Below, one piece after another: positions 18,861-26,545 of a DNA stretch of 64,000 bases. Made by a program: the position numbers and the translations under genes. The stretch is from an uncultured Chlorobiaceae bacterium (GTDB taxonomy: Bacteria > Bacteroidota > Chlorobiia > Chlorobiales > Chlorobiaceae): positions 124,001-188,000 of the forward strand of contig CAIMCD010000008.1 in the NCBI GenBank assembly GCA_903839405.1, read 5' to 3'. Positions within the stretch are counted from its first letter, which is position 1. Each line of letters opens with the position of its first letter. Under the pieces are notes generated by a model. That model was not told where the DNA came from. It worked only from the letters and a program-made list of their open reading frames with translations, and ran no database searches.

Positions 18861-20242
18861 TTGTCAAGCCCATTGTCAGGGAGCTTGAAATGCTCGGCTG
18901 GAGTGTATTCTGGGGCAGAAAAATTCCTCGGGGACAGGCTGGGGAGAGCTCCGTCGGAAAAGCGCTGGATGAGTCGCGTTGCGTGCTTGTTTTCTGGTCT
19001 GAGTTTGCTGTGCATTCTGATTGGGTTAAAGATGTAGCAGGCGTAGCCAAAGAGAAGGGGATTCTTGTTCCTCTCTTTCTTGACGCTGTTGAGGCTCCAA
19101 GGGGGTTCAGGCAAATTCAGGCAGCCGACCTCTCCAACTGGCACAACGACCCTTCCTATCCGCCATTCCAGGAACTCATTGGAGCGATTGAGTCAAAACT
19201 GGATCGACCTGTCATACTCAAACCGAAGCAAGAACCAATAACCGAACCAATAACCGAACCAGAACGGAAGCGGCCACGGCTACGGCCGCGGCAAAGGGAT
19301 AGGCAGGAAAGTTGGTTTTCAAAAAAACAAAACCAGATTACTGCAGCTCTTGCGGTTGTTCTGCTGGTGATTTTGGTGGTTGTCGGGTTTATGAAGAGTA
19401 AATCGGAGCAAACTCAAGTTGTGATGGAAGGGTTCCCAAACTTCGTCTTGATTCGTGGCGGCGAGTTTACGATGGGCAGCCCGGAGGGTGAATTTGGATG
19501 GGAGGAGGATGAGACGCAGCATAAGGTGAAGGTGAGTGATTTTTATATGAGCAAATATGCGGTGACCGTTGCCGAGTTCAGGAAGTTTGTGGAAGCAACG
19601 AGGTTTTTGACAGATGCAGAAAAAGGGGATGGAAGTGATGTTTGGAATGGTACAAGATGGGAGAAGAAGGCCGGAGTAAACTGGCGATGTGGCGTCTCGG
19701 GCATTTTGCGCCCTTCGATGGAGGATAAGCATCCTGTCGTCCATGTGAGCTGGAATGATGCGGTCGCTTACTGCAAATGGATGTCGGAAACAACGGGAAA
19801 GAGCTGTCGGCTGCCAACAGAAGCTGAGCGTGAGTATGCCTGCCGTGCAGGGACGAACACACCGTTCAATACCGGCCAGAACCTGACGACCGGGCAGGCA
19901 AACTATAATGGAAATTATCCCTACAACAACAACCAGAAAGGGGGGTTTCTGCAGAATACGGTTCCGGTTAATAAATTTAAGCCTAATCAGTTCGGATTAT
20001 ACAATATGCACGGCAATGTGTGGGAGTGGTGCAGCGATTGGTATGGAGCGAACTACTACGAGGAGTGCAAGGCGAAAGGTCTGGTTGAGAACCCGACTGG
20101 CCCGTTAATCGGCTCGAACCTTGTGCTTCGTGGCGGGAGCTGGAGCAACGATGCCCAGAACTGTCGGTCGGCTTATCGTGACGGCAGCACCCCCGGCAAC
20201 CGCAATTGCAATGTTGGCTTCCGCCTGGTTGTCGTTCCGTAG
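18818..20242 (+). CDS. TIR-transmembrane-FGE-sulfatase protein; candidate DGR-diversified receptor
   Basis: 474 aa in three parts. Residues 1-125: TIR domain (PDIFISYSHKDKE; GWSVFWGRKI; CVLVFWSEFAVHSDW). Residues 126-172: a basic Pro/Glu/Arg linker with the repeat ITEPITEP. Residues 174-192: one transmembrane helix. Residues 205-474: formylglycine-generating-enzyme/sulfatase-modifying domain with C-type-lectin fold (LIRGGEFTMGSPEGE, HPVVHVSWNDAVAYCKW, RLPTEAEREYACRAG, MHGNVWEWCSDWYG). The last 37 residues, from LRGGSWSND to GFRLVVVP, have the layout of a DGR variable region. The predicted topology is TIR in the cytosol and lectin-fold domain outside. The usual catalytic Glu after WxxxE of TIR NADases is not evident (DWVKDVAG), so NADase activity is doubtful. 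Function inferred, not shown. Confidence 0.8.
   Translation: MPDIFISYSHKDKELVKPIVRELEMLGWSVFWGRKIPRGQAGESSVGKALDESRCVLVFWSEFAVHSDWVKDVAGVAKEKGILVPLFLDAVEAPRGFRQIQAADLSNWHNDPSYPPFQELIGAIESKLDRPVILKPKQEPITEPITEPERKRPRLRPRQRDRQESWFSKKQNQITAALAVVLLVILVVVGFMKSKSEQTQVVMEGFPNFVLIRGGEFTMGSPEGEFGWEEDETQHKVKVSDFYMSKYAVTVAEFRKFVEATRFLTDAEKGDGSDVWNGTRWEKKAGVNWRCGVSGILRPSMEDKHPVVHVSWNDAVAYCKWMSETTGKSCRLPTEAEREYACRAGTNTPFNTGQNLTTGQANYNGNYPYNNNQKGGFLQNTVPVNKFKPNQFGLYNMHGNVWEWCSDWYGANYYEECKAKGLVENPTGPLIGSNLVLRGGSWSNDAQNCRSAYRDGSTPGNRNCNVGFRLVVVP
20130..20240 (+). other. Candidate DGR variable region in the FGE domain
   Basis: The end of the TIR-FGE gene, from the RGGSW codons to the stop. Codons at positions that are usually Asn in this family differ from AAC/AAT only at the adenines: TAT, GAC, GGC, AGC, GGC and TGC, while the unmutated AAC, AAT and AAT remain between them. 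Cytosine- and guanine-containing frame codons (CGG TCG GCT, CGC, GTT GGC TTC CGC) look like the invariant part. No template repeat or reverse transcriptase is seen in the window, so a remote template would be needed. Confidence 0.45.
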
Positions 20243-20384
20243 TTCACCCCGCCCCTTCAGAGCAATCGAACTTGCCGACCCCGCCCCTACAGCGGCAACA
20301 ATTTCGCCGGCAATCGAAAGGTTGATCGCATCGCCATATCGGTAGGTGATCGGCATGCGTGCATTCTCACCATCAACCATCTCC

Positions 20385-20412
20385 GTAGGGGCGAAAAATT
20401 TTTCGCCCTTAC
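20385..20412. repeat. GTAGGGGC-type palindromic repeat, copy 1
   Basis: 28-bp near-perfect palindrome: GTAGGGGC at the left, GCCCTTAC at the right, with the perfect 20-bp core GGGCGAAAAATTTTTCGCCC at 20389-20408. It has the same ends as the element 71 bp downstream but a different centre. It lies in the 390-bp gap between the two TIR genes, which otherwise shows no ORF. Confidence 0.85.
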
Positions 20413-20455
20413 AATCCGTAATCCTCTATGCGTGCAATGAGATGTGAATGGTCTG

Positions 20456-20483
20456 GTAGGGGCACGGCATGCCGTGCCCTTAC
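20456..20483. repeat. GTAGGGGC-type palindromic repeat, copy 2
   Basis: 28-bp palindrome with the same GTAGGGGC and GCCCTTAC ends as copy 1 and the perfect core GGGCACGGCATGCCGTGCCC at 20460-20479. Sharing ends with different centres is typical of dispersed REP-like elements, not of one operator. Confidence 0.85.
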
Positions 20484-20516
20484 GATGGATGCGCCGCCCC
20501 GATTCATTGCAATTTT

Positions 20517-20675
20517 GTTCTTTTTATCGTCATGTATTCTTTCGTAACGCGGCGTGAAAAAGAGGGTAAATGACTATATTCGACTAAACTGCATAAAGCT
20601 TTCCTGCTGAAGATATAGCGTAATAAAGATTCATGCCCGATATTTTTGTTAGCTACTCCCATAAGGATAAAGAGC
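20517..20675. repeat. Upstream region shared by the two TIR genes, copy 2
   Basis: Diverged copy of 18701-18860, with the same ordered blocks (GTTCTTTTTATCGTC, TATTCTTTCGTAACGC, GCATAAAGCTTT, CTGCTGAAG) and the same distance to the start codon within 1 bp. Contains CTATATT as a possible -10 box. Confidence 0.8.
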
Positions 20676-21437
20676 GTGTCAGGCCAATTGTAGAAGAGCT
20701 TGAAAAGCACGGTTGGAGCGTCTTTTAGGACATCCAGCTTACGTCGGGTGATGCTTGGCGAAGTGAAAATAAAAGAAGCACTGGATAATTCATGTTGTGT
20801 TCTTGTGTTCTGGTCTTTTACCTCTGTTGATTTTAAAATACATCATTGGGTCAGAGCCGAAGCAGAATTTGGAAGGAGAAAAGGACGTCTTGTTCCTTTG
20901 CTTCTTGACAACGTTGAGACACCAATTGAATTCAGTCATATTCAGGCAGCCGATCTTTCTGATTGGAATAACAAAAGCACTCATACTGCATTTCAGCAAC
21001 TTGTGAATGCTATCAAGAGAAAAATTTCTCCGCAGTCATCATCTAAAATTGTCCAATTAGGGGGTTCTGCAACGCTGAAAATTGGTGACGAGTATGGTGG
21101 TGGCATCGTTTTTTTTATTGATGATACCGGCAAACACGGACTGATTGCAGCCAAAGCTGATCTGCCCGGAGGGGATAAATATAGTTGGGAGGCTGCGAAA
21201 AAAGCATGTAAGGATTTGGATGAAAATGGCTATAGCGACTGGTACTTGCCGAACAAGGATGAGTTGAACAAGCTTTACGAGGCTAAAAGTGCGGTTGGCG
21301 GTTTTGCGGATAACATCTACTGGAGTTCTACGGAGATCGATGCAAGCAACGCATGGGTTCAGAATTTCCGTGATGGGAACCAGTACATCAACAACAAGGG
21401 CTACAAGTGGCGGGTTCGGCCTGTTCGCCGCTTTTAA
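20633..21437 (+). pseudogene. Broken TIR-DUF1566 gene; candidate DGR-diversified target
   Basis: From the ATG at 20633 the frame reads a TIR start (MPDIFVSYSHKDKERVRPIV...HGWSVF) and hits TAG at 20726-20728, where the paralogue at 18818 has TGG. The homology then continues (SGDAWRSE) and moves into another frame at about 20755-20775, from where VKIKEALDNSCCVLVFWS runs to the end. So there is one nonsense change and one frameshift, both inside the TIR domain. The C-terminal part is intact: DUF1566 (Lcl C-terminal, lectin-like), with GDEYGGGIVFFIDDTGKHGL and YSDWYLPNKDELNKLYE, ending in a DGR-like segment (YWSSTEIDASNAW to RVRPVRRF). It has no transmembrane helix. An internal ATG at 20751 could still give a product lacking the first TIR strands. 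Confidence 0.75.
21321..21437 (+). other. Candidate DGR variable region in DUF1566
   Basis: Codons from TAC TGG AGT TCT to the stop. In this family DGR templates carry runs of AAC/AAT here. The present codons ATC, GAT, AGC, GTT, CGT, GAT, TAC, ATC, GGC and TAC each differ from AAC/AAT at one or both adenines only, while the constant codons (GGG AAC CAG, AAC AAC AAG, CGG GTT CGG CCT GTT CGC CGC TTT) look like the fixed scaffold. The pattern fits adenine-specific mutagenic retrohoming; the template is not in the window. Confidence 0.5.
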
Positions 21438-21650
21438 TCACTTCCTATGCGGATCAATTCATGGCAATAGCGGTCAAAAATACACCTCACCATTTTCAGC
21501 AGTGATTATTCTTTTTTAGATTATCAGTTACTATCAGACAACGCTCTTTTGGCCTTTGGTTTTCATGGGCCAAACCTAGCCGGCAGCTTGTCAGCAATAC
21601 CTTTTGATGAATTTTGTAATCCTCGTCACATCCATAACGGAGGACTCTCT

Positions 21651-22205
21651 ATGCCCGACAATTCCGGTCAAGACGCATCAACCGCCTTTGACAATAGCGG
21701 TATCCACAAGGAGGGGTGGTTTTCACAGAATGTTGCGCCCCTTATTGCACTGGCTACGGTTATTATCACCTTTATGATGTTCTGGGGATTTATTCAGGTC
21801 GCCAAAAATCCCCTCGAAGAGATCAAAAACCTCTATTCAGCCCAGGAAAAATCGGCTGCTTTTTTGTTACAAAACAAGAATCTCGATTCAGCAAGTGTTG
21901 AGGAGAAGAAGCGCGCTGAGGATGAGATAAGGCTTTTACAGGATAATGTGGTTAATGCCAAAGCGGCTCTTGATGCCGCCAAAGAGCAGCGCAGCATGGT
22001 CAAGGATATTATCCTCTATATTTTAGGTGTGCTCTCATCCACCATCACCACCATTTTCAGCTACTATTTTGGCAGCTCGAAAAGCAGCGCCAAGAAAGAT
22101 GAAGCGTTGGCACGAAAAGACAGTGCACTTGCCAGAAAAGATAGTGCCCTGAAGAAGATTACGGACAAAGGCGCGGCGCCAGCTTCAGACAACCCGACTA
22201 AATAG
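21651..22205 (+). CDS. Two-helix membrane protein with coiled-coil region, unknown function
   Basis: 184 aa from the ATG at 21651, chosen because GGAGG lies 7 bp upstream; the frame is open further left but the extra residues look non-coding. A hydrophilic N-terminus (about 26 residues) leads to TM1 (about 27-49, rich in Ile/Val/Phe). A charged helical or coiled-coil segment (EEKKRAEDEIRLLQDN) follows, then TM2 (about 117-141, DIILYILGVLSSTITTIFSYYFG). The C-terminal tail contains the tandem repeat ARKDSAL-ARKDSAL. No known domain recognised. It lies 213 bp after the broken TIR gene and 35 bp before the next gene, so the two unknown genes look like an operon. Confidence 0.75.
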   Translation: MPDNSGQDASTAFDNSGIHKEGWFSQNVAPLIALATVIITFMMFWGFIQVAKNPLEEIKNLYSAQEKSAAFLLQNKNLDSASVEEKKRAEDEIRLLQDNVVNAKAALDAAKEQRSMVKDIILYILGVLSSTITTIFSYYFGSSKSSAKKDEALARKDSALARKDSALKKITDKGAAPASDNPTK

Positions 22206-22240
22206 CTTTTTAATAGTTTAATATAAAAGGGGATGCGAAA

Positions 22241-22972
22241 ATGAAAGTATTCAGTTGGGTATGCTGTTTTGTGCTGCTTTTTTCCTCTGCGGCTTTTGCT
22301 CAGCAGCAGAGCACGGATGAGCTGCCAGCTCTTGTTATTACCACATCAAAAAGCACCCTGACCCTTCCAGCGCTTAACAAGGATAGCTCCCAGAACATGC
22401 TGAGGCAAGCAAACGCCATTGCCCAGATAGCACTGAAAGAAACAAGCGGCGATGTTGATGCGCTCGCCAAACAAGAAACCGCGTTGCGCAAGGATATTGC
22501 GGCTTATGAGGTGCTCAAGAAAAATGAAGAGAGTGCTTATGCTCCGCTTAAATTAAAATATGATACCCGCCTTGCTGCCTATGAAACGGCACTTAAACCC
22601 CTGGATGCCGATATCGCGGCGTTTAATAGCAGCGACAGGCTCAATAAAGAGCTGCACGCCCAGTTGGCTGTGCGGAAAACCGCTTCCGATAATGAATACT
22701 CCTCATTAAAAGTGGAGTTGGGGGCGCTCGACAACTCCAGAAATGCCGCTCTTGCACGATTAAAAGCCGTGAGTGATCCTTTACAGGAAAGAATCACCAA
22801 GCTGGATTTCAAGAAGGGGCTAGCCTATCGCCAGCTTAAGAGTTGTGTTGACTATGCAACGACAATACAATCCATGCTCAAGGTTCGCTTTAACCAGCAG
22901 GAGGTCTACTCTTTGCAACTGAACGGAGCAATGGAACGGTTAAAGGCAATGGGCGGAAAGGGTTTTGATTGA
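22241..22972 (+). CDS. Secreted/periplasmic coiled-coil protein, unknown function
   Basis: 243 aa with a clear signal peptide (MKVFSWVCCFVLLFSSAAFA, cleavage expected before QQQS). The mature protein is almost entirely helical, Ala/Leu/Lys/Glu-rich, with no Cys except one near the C-terminus (KSCVDYATT). It predicts long coiled coils (residues 60-200). I do not recognise a family. The close spacing after the two-helix membrane protein suggests they work together at the inner membrane-periplasm interface. Codon use is similar to the core genes. Confidence 0.75.
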   Translation: MKVFSWVCCFVLLFSSAAFAQQQSTDELPALVITTSKSTLTLPALNKDSSQNMLRQANAIAQIALKETSGDVDALAKQETALRKDIAAYEVLKKNEESAYAPLKLKYDTRLAAYETALKPLDADIAAFNSSDRLNKELHAQLAVRKTASDNEYSSLKVELGALDNSRNAALARLKAVSDPLQERITKLDFKKGLAYRQLKSCVDYATTIQSMLKVRFNQQEVYSLQLNGAMERLKAMGGKGFD

Positions 22973-23042
22973 TCTTTTGTTCTTCTGAACTATGATTCTT
23001 GCCGCCTTCCGGCTCACAAGAGAGGGACGGCTGGTTACCCTG

Positions 23043-23624
23043 TTATAAAAACGCTTTCATGGCCTTGCAGACTCTTGAGAGGGGGAGGCCGACAACGTTG
23101 TAGTAGCACCCCTCAATCCGCTTGATGTGGCAGGCCATCAGGGGATCCTGAATGCCGTAGGATCCGGCCTTGTCGTAGGGCTTTTCCGAAAGGATGTAGC
23201 GCTTTATCTCGTTGTCCGACATGGGGTCAAACTCCACCGTGGTGGTAACGCACTCGGTGTGGGTTTTATCGCCCGAGAGCAGCACAAAGCCGGTATAGAC
23301 CCGGTGTGAACGGTTCTGCAGGCTTTTGAGCATCTCGAATGCCTCATCAAATCCCGCAGGTTTTTCCATAATGCGACTCCCTTTTGCGACCACAGTGTCG
23401 GCCGCGAGCGTGACGATTTTGCGTTCACTTTTCGGGAGCATTGCGACTGATGCCTCTGCTTTTCTGAGGGCAATGGTGGTCACATTCTCTTCAATCGAAA
23501 GTGTCCTGTCGAATTTTTCTTCGGTCTCAACCGCAAGCGTTTCAAAGGGGCGCAGCATCAGCGAGAGTATCTCCTTGCGTCTCGGAGAGTGCGACGCAAG
23601 GATAATCAGGGGTGGTTTGTTCAT
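23043..23624 (-). CDS. maf: Maf family nucleotide pyrophosphatase
   Basis: 193 aa. Maf/HAM1-superfamily enzyme that hydrolyses non-canonical or specific nucleoside triphosphates (dTTP/UTP type in many homologues) and may act in septum control. N-terminal motif LASHSPRRKEIL; EKFDRTLS; the catalytic AADTVVAKG; then KPYDKAGSYGIQDP and YYNVVGLPLSRV at the C-terminus. It lies 11 bp downstream of the symporter gene, so it is probably the second gene of that transcript. Confidence 0.93.
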   Translation of the reverse strand: MNKPPLIILASHSPRRKEILSLMLRPFETLAVETEEKFDRTLSIEENVTTIALRKAEASVAMLPKSERKIVTLAADTVVAKGSRIMEKPAGFDEAFEMLKSLQNRSHRVYTGFVLLSGDKTHTECVTTTVEFDPMSDNEIKRYILSEKPYDKAGSYGIQDPLMACHIKRIEGCYYNVVGLPLSRVCKAMKAFL

Positions 23625-23635
23625 GTGAATTGGGT

Positions 23636-25396
23636 TCAGTTCAGGTTGTTCCAGCCCCTGCGGTTGAGGTCGGCAAAAATCAGCGATCCGGCAATGACGC
23701 CCGCACCAAGATAGAGCACTCCCTGCAGGGTATCGCCAAAAATAACTCTTCCCGTGCCGAAGAGGATGGTGTAGATCATCACAATGCCGAGTGCCCAGTC
23801 CACAAAGAGCATCACAAATCCGGTGTCGGAGTCGACGTCGGGTAGATTTTTGGAGATCTTTTTCCAGAGCACCCCCCCGACCCTTGTGGTACGGTAGAAG
23901 GTTTCAAGCTGAGCTGTTTCAGTTGGGGGCGTCAGAAAGGTGACAAGCAGGGTTACCGTAATGGTTACGCCGACAATGATAAATATTGAAAAAGGAAAAG
24001 TAATGTCGGTAAAGAATTTTATCCAGGTAAAGACCGCAAAGGGGGTCACCATGGAGGTGATTTCCGACCAAGCGTTCAGTCGCCACCAGAACCAGCGGAG
24101 AATCAGCACAAAGCCGGTGCCGGCACCGCACTGGATAATGAACTCCCATGCGCCGGTGATGGTATCAAGCACAAAAAAGGTGATGTAGAGGGCAAATGCC
24201 GCCGTCAGAAAGGTGGTGATTTTGGAGACCGTAACGTAGTGCCGGTCATCGCCATCGGTTTTCAGGAACCGTTTGTAGAAATCGTTGATCAGGTAGCTCG
24301 TGCCCCAGTTCAGATGGGTTGAGAGGGTTGACATGTAGGCCGCGAGGAAAGCCGCAATCAGGAGCCCCTTCAGGCCCGCAGGGAGCACAGCTTTCATGAC
24401 ATAGACAAACCCGTCCTCCTTCTGGTTCTGGGGAAGGTCGGGAAACATCACCAGACTGGCAAGGCCGACAATAATCCAGGGCCACGGCCGCAAACAGTAG
24501 TGGGCCACGGTAAACCAGAGGGTTGCAAGCAGCGAGTGCTTTTCGTTTTTGGCGCTCATCATGCGCTGGGCAATATAGCCGCCGCCACCCGGTTCCGACC
24601 CGGGGTACCAGGAGGACCACCACTGCACAAAGGCCATGGCAGCAAAGGAGATAAAGGGCAGGGCCACGGCTCCGGTACTGCTTTTGGCGGATGAGGATGA
24701 AAAAGTCGGGAAAAAGTCGAACAACCATGCCGGTAGGGCTTTGGTGAGGCCACCAGCCGAAACAACGGCGGGCGACTGAACCGCAAGCACGGCAAGAATG
24801 ATGCAGCCTGCCATGGCAATAACAAACTGCACGGCGTCGGTAATTGAGACGCCCCAGAGGCCGGAGAGCCCGGAATAAAAGGTGGTAAGCAAGACAAGGG
24901 CAACAATTGCCAGAACCGGGTTCAGCTCCGGTACCATGATGCGGATAATCTTGAACATGGCGAGGTTAACCCAGCCGATAATGACCGCATTGATAAAGAG
25001 GCCGAAATAGATCGCCTTGAATCCACGCAGAAACCTTGCAGCCGCACCGCTGTAGCGCAACTCAATGAACTCCAGGTCGGTCAGTATCTCGGCCCGCCGC
25101 CAGAGCCGGGCAAAAAAGAAGACGGTCAGCATTCCGCCTGACACAAAGGTCCACCAGACCCAGTTGCCCGCAATGCCGTTTTTGGCTACAAATCCTGCAA
25201 CCGCAAGCGGTGTATCGGCGGCAAATGTGGTAGCTACCATACCGGTACCGGCAATCCACCAGGGAAGCTGACGCCCTGAAAGAAAAAACTCTCCGACATT
25301 TTCCGAGGCTCGTTTTGAGAACCAGAGGCCGATCACGAGCGTCAGGAGAAGGTAGCCGAGGATGAAACCGTAATCAAGGATGTTGAGCTGCTCCAT
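23636..25396 (-). CDS. Sodium:solute symporter (SSS family)
   Basis: 586 aa inner-membrane protein with about 13-14 hydrophobic segments. N-terminal FFLSGRQLPWWIAGTGMVATTFAADTP is the classic SSS motif; FYSGLSGLWGVSITDAVQF and LIAAFLAAYMSTLSTHLNWGTSYLINDFY are the conserved TM5/TM8-type stretches that hold the Na+ sites. The substrate cannot be named from sequence. It has a longer C-terminal region than the shortest members, with three extra membrane segments after residue 440. The gene precedes maf on the same strand. Confidence 0.9.
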   Translation of the reverse strand: MEQLNILDYGFILGYLLLTLVIGLWFSKRASENVGEFFLSGRQLPWWIAGTGMVATTFAADTPLAVAGFVAKNGIAGNWVWWTFVSGGMLTVFFFARLWRRAEILTDLEFIELRYSGAAARFLRGFKAIYFGLFINAVIIGWVNLAMFKIIRIMVPELNPVLAIVALVLLTTFYSGLSGLWGVSITDAVQFVIAMAGCIILAVLAVQSPAVVSAGGLTKALPAWLFDFFPTFSSSSAKSSTGAVALPFISFAAMAFVQWWSSWYPGSEPGGGGYIAQRMMSAKNEKHSLLATLWFTVAHYCLRPWPWIIVGLASLVMFPDLPQNQKEDGFVYVMKAVLPAGLKGLLIAAFLAAYMSTLSTHLNWGTSYLINDFYKRFLKTDGDDRHYVTVSKITTFLTAAFALYITFFVLDTITGAWEFIIQCGAGTGFVLILRWFWWRLNAWSEITSMVTPFAVFTWIKFFTDITFPFSIFIIVGVTITVTLLVTFLTPPTETAQLETFYRTTRVGGVLWKKISKNLPDVDSDTGFVMLFVDWALGIVMIYTILFGTGRVIFGDTLQGVLYLGAGVIAGSLIFADLNRRGWNNLN

Positions 25397-25570
25397 ATCT
25401 GTCTTTTTTCTTGGGTAGTTTCTTGCGGTACGTCAGAGTGCTGGAGTCCGCACCATGTTTTTCGGGGTGTTCAGTTCGAAGGGAGTGCAACCGGATAGCC
25501 CACCATGCAAAATCATGCGGACTATCCAGTTACGCTCAAAAACAGGCAAGGAAGCTTACTGACTTACGCT

Positions 25571-26482
25571 TTATTCGTTGATCCTTGAGAGTTCGCGGAA
25601 GCTCTCGAAACGGTCTTCGATTTCAAGCAGGTCGAGCGCGGCAATTTTTTCGGTGCCGAATTTTTCTACACAGAAACTTGCCATTGCTGAGCCGTAAAGC
25701 ACGGCTTTGCGCAGTTCAGTGTCGTTGATCGTTTCACAACGCGTCAGGTGACCGATAAAGCCACCGGCAAAGGTATCACCGGCACCGGTCGGATCATAAA
25801 TTGATTCGAGCGGGAAGGCCGGGGCGATAAAGATGCCACTGTCGGTAAAGAGAAGAGCGCCGTGTTCGCCTTTTTTAATGATTAAAATTTTCGGGCCCAT
25901 CTGGCGGATGATTCTTGCAGATTTGACCAGATTCGGGTCGCCGCTTAAAATCCGGGCTTCGCTATCGTTGATGATGAAGATATCAACCCGTTCAAGGGTC
26001 TTTTTCAGCTCTTCAGGTTTTCCCTCAATCCAGAAATTCATGGTGTCAAGAATGACGAGTTTCGGTTTGGTCATCTGGTCAAGCACCTTGAGCTGCAGTT
26101 CAGGGTCGATGTTGCCAAGGCAGACAAATTCAGCATTCTGATACTCGGCGGGTACCTGGGGATCAAAATCCGCAAAGACGTTCAATTGGGTGTCGAGCGT
26201 GTCGCGGGTGTTCATATCGTAATGGTAGCGGCCGGCCCAGCGGAAGGTTTTGCCCTCTTCGATTTTCTGGATTCCCTTGGTATCAATGTTTCTTGAATGG
26301 AGCAGGGCGAAGTGCTCATCTTCAAAGTCGGAGCCGACGACACCGACCATCTGGATCTGGTCAGTAAAATAGCTTGCCGAAAGGGCAATGTAGGTGGACG
26401 ATCCGCCAAGGGTGTTGTCCGAACGTCCAAAAGGAGTTTCGATGTCATCAAAGGCAAGGGAGCCGACAATGAGAATAGACAT
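25571..26482 (-). CDS. PfkB family carbohydrate/nucleoside kinase
   Basis: 303 aa ribokinase-fold kinase. N-terminal MSILIVGSLAFDDIETPFG with a glycine pair in LGGSSTYIALSASYF; the C-terminal catalytic signature DPTGAGDTFAGGFIGHL contains the anion hole and the base Asp. The sequence resembles the adenosine kinase/sugar kinase group common in Chlorobi; the substrate is unknown. It is 63 bp downstream of the GH13-like gene on the same strand, so a role in sugar metabolism is plausible but inferred. Confidence 0.88.
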   Translation of the reverse strand: MSILIVGSLAFDDIETPFGRSDNTLGGSSTYIALSASYFTDQIQMVGVVGSDFEDEHFALLHSRNIDTKGIQKIEEGKTFRWAGRYHYDMNTRDTLDTQLNVFADFDPQVPAEYQNAEFVCLGNIDPELQLKVLDQMTKPKLVILDTMNFWIEGKPEELKKTLERVDIFIINDSEARILSGDPNLVKSARIIRQMGPKILIIKKGEHGALLFTDSGIFIAPAFPLESIYDPTGAGDTFAGGFIGHLTRCETINDTELRKAVLYGSAMASFCVEKFGTEKIAALDLLEIEDRFESFRELSRINE

Positions 26483-26545
26483 AGGAATAGATAGATTTAA
26501 ATTAACGGATTAACAGTTGAAGATACGTTTTTCGCCGCTTATCTT

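Noticed and set aside
20243..20632. Template repeat or reverse transcriptase of a DGR next to the TIR genes
   Set aside because: No sequence similar to the variable regions and no RT-like frame was found here; only palindromes and the shared upstream region.
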